From contig NW_014577094.1 of the NCBI RefSeq assembly GCF_000485595.1, positions 676,035-696,034 on the forward strand: DNA of 20,000 bases, in the 5' to 3' direction. How positions within the stretch are numbered: the stretch's first letter is position 1; every line of letters starts with the position of its first letter. Source of the DNA: Priapulus caudatus. Its lineage: Eukaryota > Priapulida > Priapulimorpha > Priapulimorphida > Priapulidae. Below, one piece after another: positions 1 through 7,666 of the stretch. Below the pieces are notes generated by a model. The model had not been told where the DNA came from. It saw only the letters and a list, made by a program, of their open reading frames with translations, and did not search any database. Made by a program: the position numbers and the translations under genes.

Positions 1-845
1 GCTAAAGTAAGTAGGCCTAGACCCTAACGCTACACATACCTCATATAAAAATATAAACATAATACTAAACAACCCAAAACTACCTCTGGTACATATCTGT
101 AGTACCTGATACGACAACGACCACATCTGCTCCACTAACACAGCAGGCCTGCGGCAGTTAATGTATTGTACGCGGGCTATAGCCTGCCGCCTAGGCTAGA
201 GGCTCTACCCTAACCCTAACGGCCTAACCATATCAAATAATGATAACATTCGGAACACATAATATAACAAAGTATACTGTCATGAAATAATTAGATAATT
301 ATAATAGTTCATACATAATGAATATGCAACAGTGATATATTTTGTTCTCGGTTAAAACCTTAAAACCAAAATAGCATGCTTCGTATCTATGCACGGTTCT
401 CTTGTTTAGAACGAGGTTGCTTATTCGCTATGCTTTTACTTTTACAAATTAATTACTTAAACAAAATAATAAGGGTATAACATTACATATTCATTAACGA
501 TATGTTAAATCATATAGTGATTGTTATTTTATATTAATCAATTAGTTGTTTGTCAGTTATCATATCATTAGAAATACATATTCGAATAGGCCCCTAGTGT
601 ACGGAATGCCAGAATCCCTACAACTTGCAAGCTTATCGATGTCGTCCATCGTGTCACGAATAAAGTTGGTTTGTTTGTTTGCGAAGTGATGCAGCATCGA
701 GCCCGAGCAGTTGAAGAGCAGATGAATTAAGTGAGTCTGCAGTTTTGTGACATTATAGGTGTAGGGTATCCGTGCATAATCAATTATAGTTATGTATTAA
801 CTATTAATCGGAGGCTCGCTAGAGTCTAGGCCTACTTACTTTAGC
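1..845. repeat. Left block bounded by 22-bp inverted repeats
   Basis: Positions 1-22 are the exact reverse complement of 824-845 (GTCTAGGCCTACTTACTTTAGC begins at 824, with the last two bases at 844-845). The right-hand motif survives in copy 2 at 8474-8494 with one substitution and one deletion, but copy 2 has telomere-like sequence where the left-hand motif should be. The inverted pair could be the ends of a MITE of about 845 bp. The left end coincides with the window edge, so no target-site duplication can be tested. No coding sequence was seen inside. Confidence 0.5.
208..220 (+). repeat. Telomere-like CCCTAACCCTAAC tract in copy 1
   Basis: Two full CCCTAA units plus a remnant, in the left block of the composite repeat. 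The corresponding position in copy 2 (about 7852) has only a degraded match. Confidence 0.6.
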
Positions 846-1069
846 CGTCTAGGCTCATGTTTTTTGTCCACACATTCCATCAATCATCATCAATCAATGA
901 ATCATGGAACACATGCGTCTAAACAGAGGAATTGCTCCGACCTGTGATTGGAGGATAAAAATAGACCCCGCCCACTTTTCCACTTTTGGAGGATAAAAAT
1001 AGAATTCGTGACGTTTCGTTTCACCGGTCATAGCCGCGCGTGTATTACCAGGCATTGCCATTACTAGCC

Positions 1070-1942
1070 TTAGCTCTAGTACTGTATAGCCCGCGTTCGA
1101 TAAACTGCCGCAGGGCTATAGTACATTGTCGGCTGGAAATACCAACTACGACCTGTTACCACCTGTCCCCATGAAAAATGAATCGCAAAACGCAAAGTTA
1201 TCGGGCTTTTTAACACTTATTTATCTACATGGACATCTCACCTATCTTTTTGAACACTTTCAACAACTTTACACCATGTATTTGTCCTTTTATTCCACAA
1301 AGTAAGCACTACTGGCATTTCATTTTGAAACGAAGTGGCGTGCGCACGCGTGACGTTACCGGATATGTACGCAAAACACATGGCATTTATGGTGCATGTA
1401 TTATTCAAGGGGGTGATGGGGTAAACTCGCGCTGATGTTGCTTGGCAACGTGAGTAATGTTTACAATGGCGTCCTGGCATAAATCCCTTTTTGAAAAGGA
1501 TGAACTGCATCGCAAACACTTCTTCTGATCCATTTTGATTTTTCGCGCTCATTTTCGCGCTCGTGCGCACATTGGCACATCAGCGCGAGTTCACCCCATC
1601 ACCCCCTTGAATAATACATGCACCATAAATGCCATGTGTTTTGCGTACATATCCGGTAACATCACGCGTGCGCACGCCACTTCGTTTTAAAATGAAATGC
1701 CAGTAGTGCTTACTTTGTGGAATAAAAGGACAAATACATGGTGTAAAGTTGTTGAAAGTGTTCAAAAAGATAGGTGAGATGTCCATGTAGATAAATAAGT
1801 GTTAAAAAGCCCGATAACTTTGCGTTTTGCGATTCATTTTTTATGGGGACAGGTGGTAACAGGTCGTAGTTGGTATTTCCAGCCGACAATGTTCTATAGC
1901 CCTGCGGCAGTTTATCGAACGCGGGCTATAGTACTAGAGCTA
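1070..1942. mobile_element. Fold-back element in copy 1, arms about 365 bp, spacer 140 bp
   Basis: The left arm (about 1070-1437) and right arm (1578 to about 1942) are near-perfect reverse complements around a unique spacer at 1438-1577. Both arms encode the same 68-residue open frame on opposite strands (1229-1435 and 1580-1786), a consequence of the inverted repeat and not evidence of a gene. Each arm also contains a smaller hairpin built on GTACTATAGCCC / GGGCTATAGTAC (about 1079-1124 and 1893-1935). No transposase is present, so it would be non-autonomous. The superfamily is unknown. Confidence 0.85.
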
Positions 1943-2237
1943 TACTAGCCTATGACTATGAGCGATACCGCGCGTGCATATTTGCTAATTAATTAGACTA
2001 ATCGGGCTTCAATAGACTCAAAATTCACAGAGATTAAGGCTAAGAGTAAGACGTGTCTTAGCTAGAATTTATAGAAATGTAACTCAAATCGTTCACGCCA
2101 TATGATAGTTAGTACACGTTCCTACCGGCCATAGCCGCGCGTATATTATTCGCAGTGGCTACGGGTACGGCAGCCGTATCTTAATGTCTTGAGGCTACGG
2201 GTACGGCACTCCATTTGCTTTCATACTTAACGAGACA

Positions 2238-2248
2238 AAGATGGCGGC
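2238..2248 (+). promoter_or_regulatory. YY1-like AAGATGGCGGC motif in copy 1
   Basis: AAGATGGCGGC matches the YY1 consensus exactly, about 50 bp before the satellite, and is conserved in copy 2 at 11032-11042. The ATG inside it opens a 54-codon frame that runs into the satellite. That frame is broken by indels in copy 2, so a binding or promoter role fits better than a coding one. Function is inferred from the motif alone. Confidence 0.3.
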
Positions 2249-2289
2249 GGTGGCGCCAGATTTCGAAATAACGCCTTGGGAAATAAGCC

Positions 2290-2588
2290 GTACGCGTGCG
2301 CGTGTGCAGGTACACGTCTGTGCATGTGTGCGTACGTGCGTGTGTGTGCAGGTACACGTGCGTACCTGCGTGCGTGTGCACGTACACGTGCGTGCATGAG
2401 TGTATGCGTGCGTGTGCACGTACGCGTGCGTGCGCACGTCCGTGCGTGCGCACGTCCGTGCGTGTGTATGTACACGTGCGTGCGTGCGTGCGTGTGAACT
2501 TACACGAGCGTGCGTGCGTCCGTGCGTGTGCAGGTACACGATCGTGCGTGCGTGTGTGCGTGTGCAGGTACACGCGTGTGCATGTACG
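2290..2588. repeat. GT/GC alternating purine-pyrimidine satellite, copy 1
   Basis: About 300 bp are built from CGTGCGTGCGTG and GTGCAGGTACACG units, with long runs of strict purine-pyrimidine alternation. All six frames stay open for long stretches, giving Cys-Val-Arg or His-Ala-Arg-Thr ladders that are not proteins. GTGCAGGTACACG occurs four times at irregular spacing, so this is a degenerate minisatellite and not a clean tandem array. Sequence of this kind favours Z-DNA. Confidence 0.85.
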
Positions 2589-2600
2589 ACTATCACGAGC

Positions 2601-2846
2601 CTAGGTCGAGCCGTTTAGATTTGTGCCGCAATTCTGCATTTTCTCCCTATACCTTAAGTTAAGGAGGGAATGTTCCCTTCTTTTACACCTCTTGACCTTT
2701 GACCTTTGACCCACCGGCTTCGACATCCCAACTTGTTTTCGGATTACCCCCCCCCCCACGTCCCGAATATCGTGACCGTACGTCGACCTGTTAAATTTGT
2801 GCCCAACTGTTGACGGACGCACGGCCGGACGGACACACGGATGCAC
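2601..2846. repeat. Probable degenerate repeat with duplicated 20-bp motif and poly-C run
   Basis: GTTTAGATTTGTGCC (around 2612) and GTTAAATTTGTGCCC (around 2789) sit in similar flanks as an imperfect direct repeat. Between them are a triple TGACCT array (2693-2712) and an 11-base C run (2747-2757). An 81-codon minus-strand frame covers the stretch but resembles no family I know, and its two ends repeat each other. It lies immediately right of composite copy 1. Confidence 0.35.
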
Positions 2847-3595
2847 GCTCCTGCGATTCTACAAGCTGCATCTGACTATGTCAGTTGAGCTAATAAATGA
2901 TGAAATTAGTCTACAAATCTTAAACCTAGAATATTACAATATGGCAATTATATTACCTTAATTATTTACATCATGTAAAATAATGAGTTTAGATATGCTA
3001 ATAGTGAGCATGGTTGCAGTGTTAAAACATGACGAATTGTTCTGTGTGCCAAACTGCACAATGAAGTTTACTATTTTCGAAACGACCGCTTCATATCCTT
3101 TTGTCGTAAAGATATATAGGAAGTTAATTGACTAAATAACCACACAAATCGTGCCAGTTCTTAAATAGTTGCTAGCAACAAGTAAACGTGTGTAGCACAG
3201 AAATACCATGGTTATTTGGTAATTGCACAACTACTGCAAATAACATAACATGTAAAGAAATTGTACAGTTTTGGAATGAATAAGCCTATAAAAAAATTAT
3301 GATCACTCAGCTGTCCTGGGGTATCAAAATTTGAATGTTGTCATAGTACTTCTAATCAAGATTGCTCAGATTTGTTGAAGACATTTTATGAAAGCAAGTA
3401 CAAATTAGTATAAATATACTTGTGCAACATAGACTAGATCACAGTAGAAATGCCTAAACACTTCGTTGTGATGTTATTTCTGATCAGGTTAGACAAGTCT
3501 CTCTTTACTAAAATATGTCACCACAACTATTCTCATGATATTCTTCCCCATCACTAAATATAATTGACAATCTCTAGTATGCCATATATCATCAC
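2847..3595. other. Non-coding stretch, probable intron 2 of the LOTUS gene
   Basis: AT-rich sequence downstream (minus strand) of LOTUS exon 2. Several AG acceptors are visible on the minus strand, including one after a run of T (TTTTTTTATAG, near 3285), but none leads into a recognisable LOTUS or Tudor continuation. I see no other structure. Confidence 0.4.
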
Positions 3596-3599
3596 CTAC

Positions 3600-4160
3600 T
3601 TAATGATTTGACAGACATCTGGCACACTTCTGAGAAACTCTTCAAGTGTCCTAAAGCCAAGAGACTTGAATGGAATAGAATCGCCTGTAATATCCTGGTA
3701 GTCGTCTGTAAAAGAGTCTCACATAAATGCAAGTTTAATCAAGAAATACCTACTATGACAATTCATAGGAGTAGCAATGGATTACACATCTCGTCCAACG
3801 TTGCATACCATTGCTCGATCTCTTCCAGTACTCTCATTATACATTCTAAACACTCTGTTCCTGCCTGCTCCTTCATTACAGAAGCAAGCATTACCTCTGT
3901 AGAGCTCAACGCTGGTACACTCATGCAAGCACGCAACTTTACACGATATGCTTTATTTTCATGATGCAGCTGCAGCTATTGACATCTATTGTTACGCACA
4001 TGTAGACATACTTCAAATGCCAGTACATTGGTACATTCTGTGACACACAGATTATTATAATTATATACTTACAATTTAGTTTCGTGAATTTCACTCCACC
4101 TTTCTCACTGAGGAGAACGCTTCGCAGCATGCTCTTCACACTCTTTACGCGCTGCTCCAT
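3600..4160 (-). CDS. LOTUS (OST-HTH) domain protein, first two coding exons, TDRD5/TDRD7/Oskar type
   Basis: Two exons read on the minus strand: exon 1 at 4160-4073 (88 bp) and exon 2 at 3705-3600 (106 bp), separated by a 367-bp intron with donor GTAAGT and acceptor TTTTACAG. Splicing joins T|AC into Tyr30 and keeps the frame open. Residues 11-64 match a LOTUS winged-helix domain: [19 protein letters not shown] in exon 1, then Y-x-x-I-T-G, [18 protein letters not shown] and VPDV in exon 2. In this family the domain binds Vasa-type helicases or structured RNA in germ granules. The start codon sits in ACCATGG and has an in-frame TGA four codons upstream. Exon 2 probably ends at donor GTAGGT (3599-3594). 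Without splicing there, TAG at 3598-3596 would end a 65-residue protein. Later exons (more LOTUS or Tudor domains) were not found. A weak 34-bp candidate lies at 3453-3420, and the rest may lie left of the window. The family call is firm; the orthologue is not. Confidence 0.85.
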
Positions 4161-4230
4161 GGTGCACAGCCAGTCTCACGGTGGGCTAAACTAGAAGAAC
4201 GAAAGCAAGTGTTGCACGCTGCATGTAAAC

Positions 4231-4236
4231 TTTATA
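4231..4236 (-). promoter_or_regulatory. TATA box of the LOTUS gene
   Basis: The minus strand reads CTCTATAAAGTT here, a consensus TATA box whose first base lies 76 bp upstream of the ATG at 4160. Transcription would be expected to start near 4205, giving a 5' leader of about 45 nt. Position and orientation fit; function is inferred. Confidence 0.55.
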
Positions 4237-4319
4237 GAGCCAGTGATGTCTTTTCTTACATTTTAGCATCTGTTATAACCATGCAGGGTTTCTTCTACAT
4301 TGGAGGCACTGTGGCGCAC

Positions 4320-4379
4320 CGCCGTTGTCAAATTTAACAACGCCGTTGTGAAAATGTTCCTGTATTTACCCGCCGTTGT
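4320..4379. promoter_or_regulatory. Three CGCCGTTGT motifs (MYB-like) upstream of the LOTUS gene
   Basis: CGCCGTTGT occurs at 4320-4328, 4341-4349 and 4371-4379. Read on the minus strand, in the direction of the LOTUS gene, each is ACAACGGCG, which contains CAACGG, the classical animal MYB site (YAACKG). The middle copy is nearly palindromic because AACAACG precedes it. The cluster lies about 115-175 bp upstream of the predicted transcription start. A tandem-duplication origin of the motif without function is the alternative. Confidence 0.4.
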
Positions 4380-4439
4380 CAAAATAGTGTCAATCAAAAA
4401 ATAAATAGATCACTGACACCACGTGCTTCTGACTAGATA

Positions 4440-5200
4440 CATGGAAAATCGTAATAAAATTTACAGCAACGTTTCTTTTTGCGTGCCGGCAAACTCCTGT
4501 GTCATTCCCGATTGCAGCTTTTTCCTCGATTCCTCGATTCGCCGCACCAGCCAGAAAGCACGAGCCACGATGTGTACAGCAATGGACGTGGGTAAAAGGG
4601 GTGCCGCGGGCTGCTTTTGTTCTTTTGCGTGAATGCGTGAGAATGCGTAGGGCATCATACGGGAGTGCGGGAGAATGAGTCCAGATGCGCGAGTCTCCCG
4701 CGAAATGCGCAGCGTGAGACTTGGTAGGTCTGCTAACATAGTAAGATTTAAACTAAAAGGTGAAATTTTATTTTCTGGGTGCCTCAAATGCAGTCCAAGA
4801 CATTCAAAATTTTAAAATTTTGCTGGGGGAGACCCCCAGAGCCCCTCTCTCCCCCACGTCTGCCTGCAGAATTCACATTCGTGCCTACTGCACACCTTTG
4901 AATCCATCATGTGCGTTTTTTCCCCAAACTGGCCAGTACCGCCATTGTCTAATTTTCCCTCAGAAGAAACCCTGCTATGGTTGTAACATTTTATTGATCT
5001 AAGCCAATAATGGAGATACATTGCTTCATGATACTCAGTACCATAAATTGTATCCTCGTATTCCAATATGCCCCACATACAAAATGCAAGCCACGAAAAA
5101 AACCGACACATCGTTGACATACAAACAGAAAATGCAGCTTGAAAAGGGTTGAATATATATTTCAATTTATAATCATGGAGACATATTTTATTATGACATT
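4440..5200. other. Unassigned mixed-composition region with a 108-codon minus-strand frame
   Basis: GC content is raised between about 4480 and 4900. A minus-strand frame of 108 codons (4787-4461) ends in a charged stretch (RRIEESRKKLQ) and a 117-codon frame (5165-4812) follows upstream. Neither matches a family I recognise. The self-complementary stretch TCAAAATTTTAAAATTTTG (4804-4822) and the GGGGGAGACCCCC palindrome (4825-4837) suggest repeat-derived DNA. Either frame could be an exon of a gene upstream of the LOTUS gene. The evidence is too thin for a CDS call. Confidence 0.25.
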
Positions 5201-6300
5201 AGTTCAGTGTCAGTACCTAATATAAAAAAAGTTCTACCAAAAGCTCTAGATTACCTAGCCACGACCTAGGGATACACAATGCTCAATTTATGTTGGGAGC
5301 CAAATTGTCACACCTTAAAGCGATCATTGCGAGTTTTTTTCAGCGTTTTTTAGTGTTTATTCTCACTCTCATGATGCCTACCGTTGTTGCTTGAGTAACA
5401 GTAATTGTTTGAAATAACAATAAAATGTCTTAGAACCGCATGCAAAGACAAAATCATGCACGATTACAATTTTGCGTTCTCTTGTTGATTTTCGCTGTCA
5501 TGTCTCGCACTTTCTCGCGGTACCGCGAGACGTCAACAAGGGTACAGTAATGCAAAAATCGCACCGGAGATATTTTTGGTCAGATGTAAACACAGAGGTG
5601 CATATAGTAGCGTAACACAAACAAGAGTGTAAGTTGTAACCTCATAAATATTAGTCTTCAAAAGTCCTAGGGACTATAACGAAGACGGAGAGAGAAGTGG
5701 ATCAAATCCTCGTTATGTACCGCCAGTGAGAATACTTATCACACACAAATAGATGCCCCTTTGTTTTAATTATGTTCGCTTGTTTGAGACGCCATTTGTG
5801 ATTTTTGAAAGTCCTGACTCGAAAAAATTTATTGCTGGTATGATGTGGTCAAATCAATTTTTCTATGCTATAACTGCATAAAATATTTGTGTTTTGAATG
5901 TTGGTGTAATCAGTGATATTTTCGCTGTCAGGTGAGACTATATTCAGCTATATTTCGTTTTTCTGAGCAAAATTCTCACAATGATCGTTTTAAAACATAT
6001 ATATGTATACAACTGTAACATTGGTACAGCAATTTTCAAAGTTTCTTCTTCTGTATTTTTTAAATCTCAGCTACAACCGGCAAATTGCATAATTGGCATG
6101 CTCAGTTACTACGCACTAAATAATGAATTAGAACTCTACAAAATACAATGTAGGCCTTAGCCCGACCAGGCTGTACGACCGATTGTCTATATACATTGGT
6201 CTTCTAACCCTAGCAAGACCGTTTCTTGGAGCTATGTAGGCCTATGGCTATGCCATGGTCAACACCATCACAGCAACATCAGTCACTATCGACTGAAGTG
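5201..6300. other. AT-rich intergenic stretch, no gene seen
   Basis: Stops are dense in all frames. The only structures noticed are an 18-bp perfect palindrome at 5513-5530 and its flanking CTTGTTGA/TCAACAAG pair. Composition becomes less AT-rich after about 6150, where the retrotransposon remnant probably begins. Confidence 0.5.
5513..5530. repeat. Perfect 18-bp palindrome TCTCGCGGTACCGCGAGA
   Basis: The sequence equals its own reverse complement. Outside it, CTTGTTGA (5480-5487) and TCAACAAG (5533-5540) form a second inverted pair, so a cruciform of about 60 bp with an asymmetric bulge is possible. No gene starts nearby that I can support. Confidence 0.6.
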
Positions 6301-6308
6301 GGACCTAG

Positions 6309-7433
6309 TCAACCCTAGGGTCGTCAAAAGCCCGAACAAGAGAGCAGGAGGATGCTGCCAGAGACATCATTGGCGGCATCATGAGCAGTTGCCCTATAAC
6401 TATAAGTGCAGTGATAGCCTTTACAGACGGCAGCTGCCAACCCAACCCAGGACCTTGTGGCGCAGGCTCTTGTATACTCCTACCTGGTGAGGACACGCCC
6501 ATTGAGATCAGCAAACCAGTATCACAGCATAGTACCATACTGCTTGGAGAGCTAGTAGCCATCTTATTGACCTTGGACTATATTTGCACCGAAACCAACA
6601 TGGATGCCACGGCGATGGTCCAAATCTTCTCTGACAGCCAATCGTCCATAGGTCTACTCACCTTAGGATGGAAAGCCAAGCAGTTCTTGGACACTATCTC
6701 CAGATGTAAAAGTCGAATGTGTTATCTGGAAGCACTAGGCATTCCAGTTAGCATATCCTGGACTCTTGGACACGCTAACATCACTGGCAATGAGATTGCT
6801 GATAAGTTGGCCAAACAAGCTAGTCAAACAGCTGCTAGCATGGAGAGTGAGGGACCGACCTCCCAAGGGGACGTTAGAGGGGCCGTTAGGGTCTCTGTCA
6901 AGGCCAGGTGTCAGAGACAGTGGGATGTATCGGAGACAGGCAGATGCCTTCACAGCTTGAAACCTTCGGTCAGTATGCATGAGCTGATCGACGTACCGAA
7001 CCATCGCCTCTATTCCAAAATAGCCCAACTAAGAACGGGATACGTGGGCCTAAATAAATATCTCCACATAATTGGACAAGAGGATAGCCCCAACTGTGAA
7101 GAGTGTAGTAAGCCCGAGACAGTAGAACACTTTCTCTTGGATTGTGCTCGTTTTACAGAACAGAGAGAACGACTGTGCTACAAAATCTTCAACCTGTGTG
7201 GAGAATGGTCCATCTCAATAGCCATGTTATTAAGTGTGTTAGAAGACGATCAATAGAAAGACATACGCGTCAAAATATGTGAGCTTCTAGGTGCTTACAT
7301 AGCCCAGACATGTCGCCTCTAGTCTAAAGAGTAAAGACGTCACCGCCACCTATTACCCAGTAATAGCCGTTATACCGTGAGACACTTACATAGCGTGACA
7401 TTAACGTACTAAGTGACGCTGAGAGGGTCTATG
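6309..7433 (+). mobile_element. 5'-truncated non-LTR retrotransposon remnant (approximate limits)
   Basis: Base composition rises from strongly AT-rich to balanced at about 6150-6300, and the RNase H frame is open from 6309. After the stop at 7254-7256 there are about 180 bp of unrecognised 3' sequence leading to the CCCCCGGGG at 7435. No poly(A) or other simple tail and no target-site duplication could be assigned, so both ends are approximate. 5' truncation is the usual outcome of LINE insertion. A domesticated gene would also lack the reverse transcriptase. Confidence 0.55.
6381..7256 (+). CDS. RNase HI plus C-terminal CCHC zinc-knuckle ORF of a non-LTR retrotransposon
   Basis: The ORF encodes 291 residues. 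Residues 10-146 are a type I RNase H, the enzyme that cuts RNA in RNA-DNA hybrids. It opens with FTDGSCQPNPGPCGAG (Asp16), followed by LLGELVAI (Glu57), FSDSQSS (Asp85) and LGHANITGNEIADKLAK (His131, Asp141), so the D-E-D-D tetrad and the accessory His are all present. Residues 214-255 carry the usual LINE tail: LRTGYVGLNKYLHIIG, then C239-x2-C242-x7-H250-x4-C255. This order is typical of the end of a LINE ORF2. The frame stays open upstream only to 6309 (TAG at 6306-6308), and no reverse-transcriptase motif was seen before it. The ATG at 6381 is the first in frame, with A at -3. It is either a 5'-truncated LINE copy with an undamaged remnant or a domesticated RNase H. The family is clear; its present activity is not known. 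Confidence 0.85.
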   Translation: MSSCPITISAVIAFTDGSCQPNPGPCGAGSCILLPGEDTPIEISKPVSQHSTILLGELVAILLTLDYICTETNMDATAMVQIFSDSQSSIGLLTLGWKAKQFLDTISRCKSRMCYLEALGIPVSISWTLGHANITGNEIADKLAKQASQTAASMESEGPTSQGDVRGAVRVSVKARCQRQWDVSETGRCLHSLKPSVSMHELIDVPNHRLYSKIAQLRTGYVGLNKYLHIIGQEDSPNCEECSKPETVEHFLLDCARFTEQRERLCYKIFNLCGEWSISIAMLLSVLEDDQ

Positions 7434-7442
7434 TCCCCCGGG

Positions 7443-7638
7443 GTACTGCTGGAACGTACCCTGGGTACGGTCCGGTATACCGAAACGTACCCTGGTACCA
7501 TCTAATATGCCGGACAGTACCTCGCCTACTCCACTAATGCTCAAGGGGTCGTTGTCGTATCAGGTACTACAGTATGTACCCGAGGTACATAGATCATGTA
7601 TACACAAAGTGTACCAGACTTGTACTACAGAAGTGTAC
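7443..7638. repeat. GTAC-dense tract with serial short palindromes
   Basis: Twelve GTAC tetramers occur in 196 bp. Many are inside small palindromes: CGTACCCTGGGTACG (7455-7469), CGGTATACCG (7473-7482) and GTACCCTGGTAC (7487-7498). The segment 7547-7580 is the reverse complement of 88-122 in composite copy 1 with a single-base gap, so this tract is partly an inverted piece of the composite repeat. Confidence 0.7.
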
Positions 7639-7666
7639 CCTAACCCTAACTAACCTCAACCCTAAC
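7638..7666 (+). repeat. Telomere-like CCCTAA tract at the left edge of copy 2
   Basis: CCCTAACCCTAAC at 7638-7650 is followed by a degenerate unit and another CCCTAAC at 7660-7666, exactly where homology with copy 1 begins. It may be a short interstitial telomeric sequence or part of the transposon end. Confidence 0.6.

Larger units (their letters stand above)
21..2600 (+). repeat. Composite repeat, copy 1 (uninterrupted)
   Basis: This stretch matches 7659-11600 block by block in the same orientation, with an offset of 7638 at the left edge. The order is an AT-rich left block (21-1020), a fold-back element (about 1070-1942), a 280-bp unique piece (2000-2290) and a GT/GC satellite (2290-2588). 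Homology ends inside or just past the satellite. The two copies flank the LOTUS and RNase H ORFs. Possible origins are insertion of one large non-autonomous transposon twice, or a segmental duplication. They are not obvious LTRs, because no primer-binding site or terminal TG...CA was seen. Confidence 0.85.

Noticed and set aside
1229-1786. Identical 68-residue ORFs on opposite strands at 1229-1435 and 1580-1786, and a similar 69-residue one at 9204-9413
   Set aside because: They are the two arms of an inverted repeat read outward. Copy 2 breaks them with indels, and the product has no domain features. The shared frame reflects arm identity.
2240-2402. 54-codon frame starting ATGGCGGCGGTG and the recurrent CAG|GTA splice-donor-like word in the satellite
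   Set aside because: The frame is disrupted in copy 2 by single-base indels, and the donor-like word is just part of the GTGCAGGTACACG satellite unit.
2181-2618. Many ORFs of 70-170 codons rich in Cys-Val-Arg or His-Ala-Arg-Thr here and at 10974-11654
   Set aside because: They are translations of the GT/GC satellite, open in nearly all frames because the repeat lacks T-A-rich stop codons.
3763-3924. Minus-strand 53-codon ORF with a helical, acidic look inside LOTUS intron 1
   Set aside because: Its phase does not fit between exons 1 and 2, and joining exon 1 directly to exon 2 already gives a complete LOTUS core. It could still be an alternative product, but nothing supports that.
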